DNA of 64,000 nucleotides, from NCBI RefSeq assembly GCF_011075055.1, contig NC_058139.1, positions 19,117,584 to 19,181,583 on the forward strand, read 5' to 3'. Numbering within the stretch: the stretch's first letter is position 1; each line of letters starts with the position of its first letter. This stretch comes from Mangifera indica. Taxonomy: Eukaryota > Streptophyta > Magnoliopsida > Sapindales > Anacardiaceae. The position numbers were made by a program, and so were the translations under genes. Under the pieces are notes generated by a model, which did no database searches, had not been told where the DNA came from, and saw only the letters and a program-made list of their open reading frames with translations. Positions 36,620-48,892 of this stretch are shown here, piece after piece.

Positions 36620-38782
36620 AGTATAAGTATTACTAAGAAATTAATATGTCAAACAGTAAGTGAGTTCATTAATATTTAAATTCTGCTTGTAATGGACTTT
36701 CCTTCGATTCATGGTGGATTTGGGATGGCCGGATAAAGTCATGGATGTAGGCCGTATTTATAGCCGCACCATTTAAAAATGTTATGTCCTTTTACATTTC
36801 AACATTTTTTTGTTGGCTTCATTTTATCTCAAGATCTCAATTTTATTAAAAAATCTCAAAATCAATCACATATCATTCACTAAGTGTGACATTTCAGTTT
36901 TATTAAGTAATATTTTTTAGAATTAGACTAGATATAAACCTTATAGAGGAGACAATTTGGTTTAATTGGTGGTCAGATTAGTTGATTGGTGATCAGATCA
37001 ATTAACTATACAAAAATAATATATAAAATAATTTTATATAATTTATTATTAAATATATTATTTAACATATTTAATATTAAAATAAATTTAGTTTGATAAA
37101 TAATATTTATATTCAAGTTTTCATAATGAATTTTTGACAAAGATCAATTTTTTATATAAATCAAGTCAAGACTAGTTTTACACATGATCTAATCGATTTA
37201 GTTAACGGTTGATAATTCAACTAGTCAGACTAATCAATCTATATTTTATTGACCAACTGCAGTAAAACCATAGTTGTGAGAACTGGGCCAAATCAATTGA
37301 ACTGTGAACCGGACATTCAAAAGCAATAAAACCTAATTCATTCGACTGTGCGTCTTCGGCCTAAACCAAACATATCCAGCCAACCAAAAGCTTATAGAAT
37401 TTGACGACATTTAACTGTTCTCCATGTTTGTGTGGTTCAGCCCAAATTTGCTTCTTCGAATTCTGTTCTTTCAGTTGAAAGTTCATCGTAGACATTGGCA
37501 CTTCTTCATCAAGTCTACTGCTATGGTTAAGTCTCTCTCCAAACTCAGTATGTTGACTCTCATTTTTTAATATTGCAGAGTCAAAAATCTCGAGATGGAT
37601 GGTTTTTCCAACTTCCCAAGCAATATTATTATATAATATATTATTATTTTGACATTTTTAATTGAAGTTGACAATATAAAGTTTATAATCTATCTTATAA
37701 TATACTGCATTATTCCCAAACCATGTTGACTCTCATTTTGTTTAACGTAATAAGTTTGATTTTTGTTTTGATTTGTGTTTTAATAAGGGTTCGGCACAAT
37801 CTTAAACTTGATCTACCCAAAAAAAGACCAACATAAAACTACTGGTAAGACAAAATGTACAAAGATTCGAAAGCCTAAATCATCTTTTTTTATACCAACT
37901 AAATTAATCCCTTCTTATTTGACTTAACTATTATTTTGTTTTCAAATAATTTGGTAATGTCTAGCTAACAAATATAAAGATCAAAAGCAAAATTTGGACA
38001 CATCTATGTGAATATTGAGCGTTCATTAAATTCCTAAGACAAAGAAAATGTATGCCGTGATACTCTCTTTGTTTATAAATTGATTATAATATGATTTTAA
38101 TAAAACATGTAATTAAATAATTCAATAATAGTTCACAAATGATTTTAAATTACTAATAAAAATAAATTTATTATAGATTTTAAGATTTATTGAATTTTAT
38201 ATGAGAAAATTCAATAATTTATTATATATTTGTCATGTAAACTATAATAAAAAAGGTTTTAACTTTTTAAAAGAGGAAAATAAATCACGTTAATGTAGAT
38301 AAATTTTAAGAGTTTTACAGATTCTAAAATTACGACGCTTGTGGTACTCCTATAGCCATAAACTAATTTAATTCAATATTTTGTACTATTTTGTATGTCT
38401 ACCTAAATTATCTTACATTAACATATAACTATTGATTCCATCAATGTTTTCTATCAGTCAATATGGACCCTGTTGCCAAATTGAAAAGCTCTTAGGGATC
38501 AAGCATCCTATAAGTCCTTTCAAAACTAGAAAAATGATCAGTCAACCTTGAAAACATGAAGCATCATAATTCTTTATAAAATGGCTTGTACTCACTTTGT
38601 ATAACAAAGAAAGAACAATGATTAAGTTCAAGTTTTGCTCAGATGGAAGAACAAGCGTCTTTGTATAACAAAGCTAGGGAGAAATAATCTTTGCTCAATT
38701 TCATACAATTGTGCTTTCTAAACTTTAACATATGAAAACTATATGCATTTATTTTTGAATATTTACTTGGGTAATTAAATAT
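36620..38782. other. Unit 1 block A/B, no intact gene
   Basis: 36620-37790 matches 60935-63190 of unit 3, with insertions there. 37790-38782 matches 49740-50751 of unit 2. A minus-strand frame of about 80 codons at 37370-37610 (SAILKNESQHTEFGERL) stays open and is also open in unit 3. I do not recognise the protein. Confidence 0.6.
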
Positions 38783-39515
38783 GGTCAAAAGACTTGGTTC
38801 CATCTAAGGTATAGTGATATCTCTACAATCTTACTCTCAAACTTTCAAAAATTTAAACGCCCTTTCTTTAGTAAATTTCTGTTAAAAATCTTAATTAGGG
38901 TTAGGGGTATAATTGTCATTTAACAAAAAATTTAAAAACTAAACTTTTATCACTTTTTCCCCTTCAATTTGAAAATCTCACAATTTTCCCGTCAAATTTT
39001 CCTTCAAAGTTTGAAAAGTGGTAATTTCCCCCTAGCATTTTCTCTCCTTTTGTCCGACAATCGATTTCTTCCTACCCGTCGGTTGACCTTCCCTCCTTTT
39101 TTTGCTGATCATCTCTTTCTTCCAACCTTTGTTGGAGACTGAGATTATCGTCTTCGTTTTAAACGAAAACAAAATCAAAGCAAGGAGAGGTGACCGATTG
39201 AGGGAGAAGACAAAGGGAAGGCTAATTGACGACCAGGAAGAGTGAGTCACCAGAAGAGAAAAAATCTAGGGGGAATAACGATTTTTCAAACGTTGAAAGA
39301 AAATTTGAGAAGAAAATTGTGAGATTTTTAAATTAAGGGAGGAAATGTGATAAAAGTTTAGTTTTTAAATTTTTTGTTAAATAACGGTTTTACCTCTAAT
39401 CCTTATTGAGATATGTAACAAAAATTTATTTATGAGTGAGTATTTGAGTTTTTGAAAGTTGGAGGGTAAAACTTTGAAATTTACTATATCTTGGGTGGGA
39501 ACAAGTCTTTTAGCC
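38783..39515. mobile_element. Fold-back MULE-like element, 9-bp target site
   Basis: 733 bp. Ends GGTCAAAAGACTTGG and CAAGTCTTTTAGCC, with arms of roughly 250 bp that are imperfect reverse complements. Flanked by the identical 9-mer ATTAAATAT (38774-38782 and 39516-39524). A 9-bp duplication and long terminal inverted repeats fit Mutator-like elements. The same insertion with the same target repeat occurs at 50752-51462. Confidence 0.85.
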
Positions 39516-39925
39516 ATTAAATATTGTATCATTATATGATTAAATAATTTTAAATAAATAACACTTAATCATATGATGATACATTATTTAATAATTCAAA
39601 TTAAACATATAAAAGTAATTACACATTTGATTGCTTAAAGTGAAAACATAAATCTTAATTAAAATGAAGTAATTAGGATTTTATTTACTTATTTTTGTTA
39701 TGCCTTGAGTTATATTTATTTTGCGTTGAAAAAAAAAACAATATTATAGATATACAATTATGTGTATCATCATATAATTATATATTACTTTATTTTTAAT
39801 TTAAAATCACCTAATCAAATGTGCACTCATTTATATATTTAAAATAAGTATACACAGTTTTATTGAAAAAAAATTATTTATAAAGTATGTAATATATGAT
39901 TCACAATATTTAGCAAAACAAAAAA

Positions 39926-40734
39926 GGCCAAAGGACGATTTCCCATCCAAGTTTTACCCTAATTTCAAAAACACACTCACGACAGTTGAAAAACATAAAT
40001 ACCCACTTATGCAATACCCACTTATGCGCTAACTTTTGTTAAAATTTTCTATTAGAAGCAAAAATAAAATCGTCATTTTACACTAAACCCTAAAAATTAT
40101 ATAATTTCTCCACAAGATTATATAATTTCTCCCTTTAATTTGGAAAACTAACAAATTCCCCTATGGACTCATCTTCGTTGATTCTAGATGAATCGACTAA
40201 GATGAGAAATCATCTTCAATTTTGTCTCATTGTCGATTCTAGAAATTGCTTGAAGATCTAATCTCGTCATCAATTCGGTCTCATCATCACTTCAAGATTT
40301 GACCTCATCATCACTCAATGAAGACGATTTCTAATCTTCATTGATTCATTTGGAATCAACAAAGACAAGAATCGTCTTCATAGATTCGTTTGGACAAAGA
40401 CAACTTGTCTTTGTCCAGATGAAGTTTCATCTTATCTAATGAGGATGAAACCGGAGGAAGGAAGAGAGACGGTCAGAGGCTGTCGGTTGTCAGAGAGGGA
40501 GAGGTTACTTGATAAGTTAAAACCTTAGGGGAAAAATGTAACTTTTTAAAATTTAATCATGAGAGAAAATTATTAGTTTTCTAAACTAAATTTTTAGAGG
40601 TATAGAGTTTAGTGTAAAATGACAATTTTATTTTTTCCTTTAACAAAAAATTTTAACAGAAGTTAGCTCATAGGTGTATATTTGAGTTTTCGATTGTCTT
40701 GGATGTGCTTTGAACTTAGGAAATATCTTTGGCC
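39926..40734. mobile_element. Fold-back MULE-like element, GGCCAAAGGA ends
   Basis: 809 bp, starting GGCCAAAGGACGATTTCCC and ending ATCTTTGGCC. Flanked by AACAAAAAA at 39917-39925 and 40735-40743. Arms are imperfect inverted repeats. The centre has TTCGTTGATTC-type repeats and no coding capacity. The matching insertion in unit 2 is at 51868-52799. Confidence 0.85.
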
Positions 40735-41549
40735 AACAAAAAATTATCCATAATCCAAATTGAGTGGACCTTCCCATATGTAGCAACCGTTACTAAGACA
40801 GAAAATTCCTCACCACATTTTAAGAAACAGACTTGCACTTGAGAAAGAAGACAGTGCTTGGAAAATAAAGCAACATTTTAAACGGTGTATTTATTAGGGG
40901 TGTTTCAAGTTATCTGATAATCAAGTCAAATGTATTTTGAACTAAAATCTGAATGAAAAAATAAATTATTTAAAAAATAACAAAAAATCTATTTTTTTTT
41001 GTTTGATTATTAATTTATCTATTTTTTGAATTGATTAACCAAATCAAATCGATTTTAAAATATTAAATAAAAAATTAATGAAATATTAAACCTATTTTAA
41101 AAAAAAAAAGATAAAGTAGGATGATTCTTTAAAATTTGATTCAAAATTGATTAACCCAAAATTTGATTTAGTTAACTAGTATTTTTAATTTAAAATCAAT
41201 TAAAATTTAAATCAGTTTAATTTCAATTTTTGATTTTCTCTAAATAAAAAATTTAATTAGACTTAAAATATTATGAAATTACTTCAGTTAACCAATTTTA
41301 AACACCCTTCTTTTTCACATTATTTAGGGTTTAAGCCTCGCTGGACTGAAAGTGATTTAACATTAAACTCCAAAAAATCTCACGTTTCGAATATTTCAAA
41401 TTTTATTTAGAATTATCTTCACTCAATATTTACCTAACTTTATTTAGAATATTAAAATTTTTGTCATAAAAAATCAGCGTTTTTATAAAAGTACAGTATA
41501 TTTAAACACTTAAATATTTATGTCACAAAAACTATTAAATTCCAAAAAC
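40735..41549. other. Unit 1 block B remainder
   Basis: Spacer matching 52800-53690 of unit 2. 40890-41310 is a degraded AATCAAATC-rich repeat. No gene. Confidence 0.55.
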
Positions 41550-42305
41550 GGGTAATTAATTAAAATAAGCAAAATTTTAAATGTGTATACATTTTTAGGC
41601 CACCCTAGAAAAGTTTTACCAAAATAAACAAACCATATTTTTTTTACCCTTTTTACCCTTATGTTGAAAAATCAAGTAAAAGTATTTTTTCTGAGAATGT
41701 GTATCGGTTTATGGGGGTTACGATAGTAGCTAGAGATTTTACAGTGAAACCCTAAATATGTCGAATGTATATGAATGTTTTTGAATGTTTCGAACGCTTA
41801 AAATGATGTAGTTTGGATATTAATGGATGCCTAAAAGTGTAGCCGTTGAGAGACAAAAACGCAAAAAGTGAACAGTGTCACGCAAACTGCTTGCAAAATC
41901 GCGCAAAAAATACTGTTCACAGACTATGATATCTACTTTTATGCGGTGTAAACAGTGTTTGCGCAGTTTGCGTGACACTGTAAATTTGCGCGCTTTTGTC
42001 TCTCTACGGCTACACTTCCAGACATCCATTAACATTGAAACTACATCATTTTAAGCGTTCGAAACATTCAAAAACATCCATATACATAATTCGACATATA
42101 TAGGGTTTCAGTGTAAAATCCCTAGCCACCATCGTAACCGCCATAAACCGACGCACATTCTCATAAAAAATATTTTTACTTGGTTTTTCAACATAATGGT
42201 AAAAAGGGTAAAAAAAATACGGTTTGTTTATTTTGGTAAAACTTTTCTAGGGTGGCCTAAAAATGTATACACGCTTAAAATTTTGCTTATTTTAATTAAT
42301 TACCC
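41550..42305. mobile_element. Fold-back MULE-like element unique to unit 1
   Basis: 756 bp. Starts GGGTAATTAATTAAAATAAG and ends with its reverse complement, with arms of about 340 bp. Flanked by identical TCCAAAAAC (41541-41549 and 42306-42314). Unit 2 has the uninterrupted site near 53687. The loop carries a less A+T-rich palindromic section (GTGTCACGCAAACTGC and its partner GCAGTTTGCGTGACAC). The termini resemble those of 15984-17585. No transposase. Confidence 0.9.
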
Positions 42306-42359
42306 TCCAAAAACACCCCTATATTACTATTAGACACATGACTTCTTGACACAATTAAA

Positions 42360-42854
42360 AGGTTGTTTGGTTGGAGTATTTTACAAATTACCTTAATAAT
42401 CTATCTTTTATTATTGATATTATTTTGTTTGGTTTGTCAGTAATAAAAAATTACAATAATTATCTATTATCAAGGTTAATGTGAAAAGTAATATAGATGA
42501 TAATCTGATTACCACATTTATCTTAAGTATTAAAATATTATCAAAGTACCCTTGATTTTATTATAATTTTATTATTATTTATTAAGTTTTAAAGTAAAAA
42601 TAAATTTATTTTTAATTAATATAATAAATAATTTAAAAATATTTAAAAATAATTATATTCAAAGATATTTAAGTTGAATAATTTATTAGTATTTTTTTAT
42701 TACTATCAATCAAACATAATAATTATTTATATCATTAATTTTTATTAAATTTTATTAAATATAATAATTATTTATACTTAATAATTTTTTTAATAATTTA
42801 CATTCAAAATAATCTTTTTATGGATAATAAAGCATTACCGAAACGAAACACCTC
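42360..42854. mobile_element. Tourist-like MITE
   Basis: About 494 bp beginning GGTTGTTTGGTTGGAG and ending CGAAACGAAACACCTC, imperfect inverted ends of the family at 404-895 and 19659-20145. The target repeat is unclear. It is absent from unit 2. Confidence 0.65.
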
Positions 42855-42931
42855 TCAGTGTTTATCCTTAAGCCAACTTGGGCAACCGACAATCTGGAAG
42901 TCCCAAAAATCTCTCATTGACTGGTAGTTTA

Positions 42932-43266
42932 AGAGGTAGGAATGGTCAATTTATGAGAACTCTCGAGTTAGGTGCGTGTTAGCTTCTGTCTATATATCTG
43001 AGACATAGTTGGGGTTTCTGTGATGGGAATGACGTGAATTTGTGTTGATTTCTCACTAGAATCTAATTGAGTTGTTGGTACTGTGTTTTTGAGTTGCTAT
43101 AGTTTAGGGTTTATTTTGGTTTTTTCTTTTCTTGATTGAGTTGTGATTAGGTTTTGGTGTGTACTGAGAGTAATTTTCATTATGATTTTGAGCTGTTATG
43201 AGGGTTGATTGTTTCAATTTTGCAGATTCTGGGTTTTCTGGGAATTGAGAATTAGTGTTTGGGAAT
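42932..43266 (+). other. Leader relic upstream of CUL1-like copy 1
   Basis: This stretch matches 55368-55694, which in copy 2 is leader intron plus the second leader exon, including the TTTTGCAG acceptor before ATTCTGGG. Sequence before 42932 is unrelated, so the first leader exon and promoter seen in copy 2 (54870-55000) are missing here. Confidence 0.65.
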
Positions 43267-46200
43267 ATGGCGATGAATGAACGGAAGACGATTGACTTAG
43301 AACAAGGATGGGAGTTTATGCAGAAGGGAATTACAAAGTTAAAGAACATTCTGGAAGGGCTGCCTGAGCCACAGTTCAGTTCTGAGGAGTATATGATGCT
43401 TTATACGTATCCATTTCTATGGGATTTTGTTTATCGATATCTGTTGATTGGACTTGTACTTTTGAGTGGAGTGAACAAAATTGTATAACTATTATTTTTG
43501 CTTTTCTTAACTGCACATATAGAACCATCTATAACATGTGTACGCAAAAGCCTCCTCATGACTACTCCCAACAGCTGTATGACAAGTACCGAGAGTCGTT
43601 TGAAGAATACATTACCTCCACGGTAGTAATTTTGTTGCAGATGTATTTTTTATATTTATCTATCAAATATAATTTTCTTTGAATTTATAAAAAAGATATT
43701 TATTCAGGGTGTGAGCTAAGATGTGTACATGGGGATTTGTTATTTTTGGGTTTTGGATTGAAGGGTTATCTATGTCAACAAATTGTGAAGACATCAACAA
43801 TATGCTTTCCCTCAGTGCATATGCGGCTGAATAGTGTTATTGTTGGAATTGACAATAGATATTTTCTTTCATTCATTAATTTCTTTGTTAACATTTTTAC
43901 ACTATAGTTTCTAAATATTGTTCTCATACACTTCTGCATTTGTATTTCAGGTATTGCCTTCTATAAGAGAGAAGCATGATGAGTTTATGTTAAGAGAGCT
44001 TGTAAAACGGTGGGCAAACCATAAGGTTATGGTCAGGTGGCTTTCTCGATTCTTCCATTATCTTGATCGTTACTTCATAGCTCGGAGGTCACTGCCATCC
44101 CTTAATGAAGTTGGGCTTTCCTGTTTTCGTGATCTGGTATGCCATGAGTAAGCATGGTGCTATGGCATTTCCTTTTGGTATTTGCTGGATTGTTTTCTTC
44201 CTTTCCTCTTGAAATCTATATCTGCTTAAACATTTTTTTTTTTAATTTAACATGTAGTTTTAGTTTCCTTCTTCCACATGATGTCAACACTACGTATTAC
44301 AATGTCAAATTATGTTATGCATACATTGTTTTAATTTCAGGTCTACCTGGAGTTGAATGGAAAAGTAAGAGATGCTGTAATATCTTTGGTATGTGTTGTT
44401 TCTTACCAAAGTTTACACCATGCATTTTAATTGTTCGGCTAAGGTCTATTAACAGAGCTATTTTAAATCAGATTGATCAAGAACGAGAGGGTGAGCAGAT
44501 TGATCGAGCTTTATTGAAGAATGTTTTAGATATTTTTGTTGAAATTGGGATGGGGCAAATGGATTCCTATGAAAATGACTTTGAAGCTGCCATGCTAGTT
44601 GATACATCTGGATATTATTCTCGGAAGGCTTCAAGTTGGATATTAGAAGATTCTTACCCAGATTATATGTTGAAAGTATGCTTTAAATGCTCTTGTTAGA
44701 TCAAAGTTTCATTTTTTGTACAATTCTAAATTATTCTAATATGTCTGTTGGTACTTCCAGGCTGAGGAGTGTCTGAAAGGGGAGAAAGATAGGGTTGCTC
44801 ATTACGTGCATTCTAGTAGTGAGCCAAAGTTACAGGAGGTTTGCCATTGTGTTTTATTTAATATCGATCATTTTAAGAGCAGTTAGTCAAATGGAGGAAG
44901 GTTGTCTAGGTTTCCAGGATACATAATACTCGAATTTCACCATGTATTTGTAGTTCTTCCATTTTATGAAGCCCCTATTCAAAGTTTTATCTTTCATCAA
45001 TATTGTTCTTATTACAAGTCTATTTTCTCCTTCGCAGAAAGTTCAACATGAATTGTTGACTGCATTTGCTAACCAACTGCTTGAAAAAGAGCACTCAGGA
45101 TGCCATGCACTGCTTAGAGATGACATGGCATTAATTGAATTATCATATATTTTGAATACATGTTGTAGATTGTTTGTAATTTAAGCAGTAACTGCTGTTT
45201 TTATAACTCCTTCTAAGTGATGTTTTAGGTGGAGGATTTGTCAAGAATGTTCAGGCCCCTTCCTAAAATACGTCGAGGATTAGACCCAGTTTCCAACATA
45301 TTTAAGCGGGTACTTATTTATATTTTTGTTGAATTAAAGGAAAATCAAGTGTAGTTTTTTGATTCCTTCTGTATTTTGCACATTCATTTTCTTCTTTCTC
45401 TGTCTCTCTGTGCAGCATCTTACTGCTAAAGGTACAGCTTTGGTTAAACAGGCTGAAGATGCAGCAAGCAACAAGAAGGTCTGTATGTGTTTGTTCGTTG
45501 TTTATTTGCTTACACATGAAGACTCTTGTAAAGCCATACATTTACAATTGTTGGTATTCTTATCCAGATGGCAGTTTGCAGAGCATTTTAGCTGTTGACC
45601 GAAGATTTAAAAATTTTGTTTTTGGTATCACCTTCTAGGAATTTTATTTCCTTTCCTAATTATTGGTGTTTCCAGTTTAGATTTTTTGGCATTAATCGTT
45701 TTGCCTTGGTGCTTACTTTCAAACTTTATGTTTTCTAGGACTTTGGGTTTTGTGCATGTTCCTTTTCTGAGTTTACTTGAGTAAGACTGTTGCAGTCTGA
45801 TGAACACTGTTAAGTTTAGTGTCTTCTGACAACATATAGACTATTTGCTTATATTGTGTATTTGGTGTGAGATTTCGTTTCTGAATATATGTAGGATATA
45901 CACCTACTTAACATTAGAGACTGAAAGCCTGCGGTTAAAGCTCTTTTGATGTAAAATCGCTCTTAGCTTTTACAAATATCAGTTGCTTTGCAGGGTCTGT
46001 CACATTTCAGACCTGCCATGTTTTACTTCGTCAAAAGTAGCTTTTAGATGATGGGACAATTGCTGTTACATGTGTGCACAAGTAACAGGCCTTCACTCAC
46101 TTACCCTGTCCTTACTCTTTCTTTTGCCTTGCCTGGTCCAAACCCCTCTGTGTTTGTGGCAGGTATGGCAATTGCTACAGAGCAGGGTTGGGGAAGGTGA

Positions 46201-47170
46201 TATCCGGTCGATTTATTTTTATAGCTTATGGGGTGGAGATTAGAAAAGTCAAGTTATTGCATACAAATGGTGGAGATTCTCCTTTGGATGGAAAATAGAA
46301 ATGGTGTAAAATGGGTTCAAGACGCATCATATTCAATAATTGTACTGAATGAAGCATAGGTCATTCAGTGTACTCTTTACTATTGTGAGAAGTTAAAGTT
46401 GCTGAATGACATGATTGACAATTTATTTCTTTATCTCATGGTAAACTGGAAAGTAAGATCTCTCATGTGGTTTTGGATTTTGGAAGCTATGATAGTGGCA
46501 AGATGGTATATGCTCTAGTATACAAACGAAGGAATAATATGTTTGAAATAAAGTTTTTATGTATTTAGAATTATCATTATTGCCAAACGTTTGGTCGTAT
46601 TATTTTTATAGCTTATAGGGTGTTGGCACTGAGCTTAAGGAGTTGTATTTCTCTTTTAGCCAGCATATCTTTTAGGCTGCTACTGCAGTATGCTTGGCTT
46701 CTGTTTACTGGTGTTTTGTTGTTCTCCATGTCATTTCTATATTAAAAGTTCTTATTTAAGGCATAATTGTTATCAGACATCCATGGATTTTCATGCCAAT
46801 GGTTTTTTTTTTTATAGGCTGAAAAAAGGGACCTTTTTTTTCCTCTTTCACTTCTATTGAGTACCAGGACTGCGTGTGTGGGTAGTAACTGATTTGTTGT
46901 GGTTTTCAGGCTTTTGTTAGGAAAGTGATTGAGCTACGTGACAAGTACCTAGCATATGTAAATGATTGTTTCCAGAACCACACTCTCTTCCGCAAGGTCT
47001 GAAATAGAGAATAGGTTCAACATATTAAGATAACATTCAATGATTCCTGTATGATCTGATTGTTTTGTGTTTTCCTGCAGTTGTTTGACGCTTTTGAAGT
47101 CTTTCTGCAACAAGGGTGTTTCCGGAAGCTCAAGTGGAAAAGGTTCTCAAGGTGTTTCCGCAAGGTCTGA
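43267..47170 (+). pseudogene. CUL1-like: Truncated CUL1-like gene, copy 1
   Basis: Ten coding exons and one final exon can be read: 43267-43406, 43523-43622, 43951-44136, 44341-44388, 44472-44675, 44761-44838, 45038-45127, 45229-45309, 45416-45478, 46910-46996 and 47081-47170. All join in frame to about 388 residues matching the N-terminal half of plant CUL1: [79 protein letters not shown]1 is the SCF ubiquitin-ligase scaffold; this half binds SKP1/F-box proteins. The exon normally encoding AEKRD..GLQEQ is a relic near 46818, and the last exon has a one-base insertion and a new end. The RBX1-binding and neddylation half is absent. The exon 7 donor is GC, and the promoter and first leader exon are missing, so it is probably a pseudogene. 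Confidence 0.85.
46818..46835 (+). pseudogene. Relic of lost cullin exon, copy 1
   Basis: After TTTATAG the sequence reads GCTGAAAAAAGGGACC, encoding AEKRD as in full-length plant CUL1. It then dissolves into T-rich text without the GLQEQ end or a donor. Skipping it keeps the frame. Confidence 0.7.
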
Positions 47171-47882
47171 AATAGAGAATAGGTTCTGAAGCTTTCTGGG
47201 GTTCTGAGTAAGAATTGTGCAGTTTATACTGAATGCAGTCCGGAAAATGTTTTCTTTTTGGTTTCCTTTTCTTCGGGGGAAGGATTTTCAACTTTGCTTG
47301 TCAGATTAGGATAATAGATCATATTTAAAATAAGTTCGAAGGTTTGAGGATGAAAGGAGTGAAGAGACGATTTAAGATGAGTGCTCATCCTCCCTCTCCT
47401 CTACTTCCTTAGTTATATTGATAGATTTCAGAGACAGTTAAAGATTGAGAATCGAGAAGTGAAACAAGCTAGCTTCTCTATATATTGAAAGCAGTCTTTT
47501 CTTTATTTGTGTCCTTTAAAACAGCTTTGGATGTATTTCCTTATGGGTGTTGCGAATTGCGAGCAATTTTCAACCTTCTACGTTTCTAATATGAATATGG
47601 TTTGTCAGTGATATTTCCTTGTGAGTGTTACACTGAAAGTATTGCCAGCTGACTTCTAAGTTGATTCAAATTCTGTCATGGGATCATTTCATCTTCAGAA
47701 TTATTTTCATGTTGAGTGTGCAAAACTGAGAGTCATGATAACAGAGTCAGTATGATTGAACTAAAAATGAAGCATCAAAACAAGATTTTTTTTACCAAAT
47801 GGATGATGATTCTTAATTAGCACATATCTTTATAGGATTTTACTAAGAACAAAATAATATAAAGATAAAATTATCTCTACAA
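47171..47882. other. Spacer after CUL1-like copy 1
   Basis: Not shared with the other units. It looks like 3' UTR or intergenic DNA of mixed origin. No gene seen. Confidence 0.4.
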
Positions 47883-48892
47883 CTATCCAGCGACCCTGTT
47901 GACAGCATAAGCTTGAAGGAAAGAAGAAAGAACATAGCAAGAAATATTGCTCGAGCTTTTGAGCACAACTACTATGACACTGATATTGTCTTTGCTGCCT
48001 CGAGCCATAGCCAGCTCAATCCGTAATGTCGGTGTCTCGGCAGCAGAAGTTTCACTACAATCATCTGAAAACCTCACCGTCAATTGACCATTAAGAACTT
48101 CATAGGCAAATTCGTTCGACACAACATTCCATAATCTGTCAGATGCTATTATTAGGAAGTCATCTAACTCATTTCGCTCATTTACAGTGACCTCAAGCTC
48201 AAAGATCACATACCGACTTCAAATATTGATCTTCTGTATTATGCACCATATGAATCATTTAGAAAAATATGTTGTAGAGCTCAAAACTTAGAAACGTGTT
48301 TTCTCGCAATTTAACTCTTCTATATTTGGTACTTCTATACATTTGATGCGGCTGAAAAAAGATCAATAAGGTTAGAAACGGTTAATTAGAGCATGTTTTG
48401 AGCTCATCTGTCATCTAATGGGAAATATAGATAGAAACATAGGTGAATTAAAACTAAACTATCTTGTTTGTCTTTTTAACAATATTGTACATCTCATTAA
48501 GAGAACATTGTTTATTTTGACAATACTATACATCAATTCAAAGGAATTCAAACTTAAACTTAAACTGGGTATTATAAGTTTACATCGATCAACATTAGAC
48601 TTGACTCAATTTGAATCCACATCTAAACGGTAATATCATCTAACATCTGCTACATGCAATAAACTTCAAGCAGAAGAAATACCAATCTTTGCTGTTGTAG
48701 GAAACTAATGAATCAAAAAATTCAATGTAAAATTCAACAAGTATGAAAATATATAAATAATTAGAAGTGGCAGTGTTGACATATACCTATTGACCTTGAA
48801 GTAGCAAGAACTCCTAAAACGCTGCTACCATTCCAGTTGATGACCCTACCTCCTGCGGCTTCCACCCTTTCCTTCTCATAAGGCCTGTCGGA
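47883..48892 (-). pseudogene. PP2C phosphatase C-terminal fragment
   Basis: Two exons on the minus strand, 48892-48787 and 48233-47883, with a GT-AG intron between. The first reads [20 protein letters not shown], then [10 protein letters not shown], and the second EVTVNERNELDDFLIIASDR, then LAMARGSKDNISVIVV. These are conserved blocks of plant PP2C Ser/Thr phosphatases. The metal-site motif usually ASDGLWD is ASDRLWN here. One extra base near 48212 shifts the frame just after QYLKS. Everything upstream of the EAAGG block, including the first metal-binding aspartates, is missing and replaced by duplication-unit sequence. It cannot be an active phosphatase. The family is certain; the clade (ABA-type A or other) is not. 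Confidence 0.85.

Larger units (their letters stand above)
26370..47190. repeat. Segmental duplication, unit 1
   Basis: The order here is repeat block A (26370-27912 and 36620-37790, split by a copia element), block B (37790-41540), then a CUL1-like gene. It recurs as 49030-60035 and again as 60040-64000. Examples: 27700-27900 matches 60710-60910, 37340-37780 matches 62680-63180, 37790-38750 matches 49740-50700, and 43267-47170 matches 55695-59992. Orientation is the same throughout, so the units are tandem. Confidence 0.85.

Noticed and set aside
39032..39250. Paired open frames at 39032-39250 and 50885-51199
   Set aside because: They lie inside the two related fold-back elements; both strands are open because the sequence is palindromic and CT-rich.
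41820..42035. 71-codon minus-strand frame
   Set aside because: Lies in the palindromic loop of the 41550 fold-back element.
43104..43349. Minus-strand frame repeated at 55532-55819
   Set aside because: Antisense to the cullin leader and first exon; its conservation simply reflects the duplicated cullin gene.
44154..44699. 181-codon plus-strand frame
   Set aside because: It runs through introns 3 and 4 into the fifth cullin exon; only the part from 44472 is cullin, so it is a read-through artefact.
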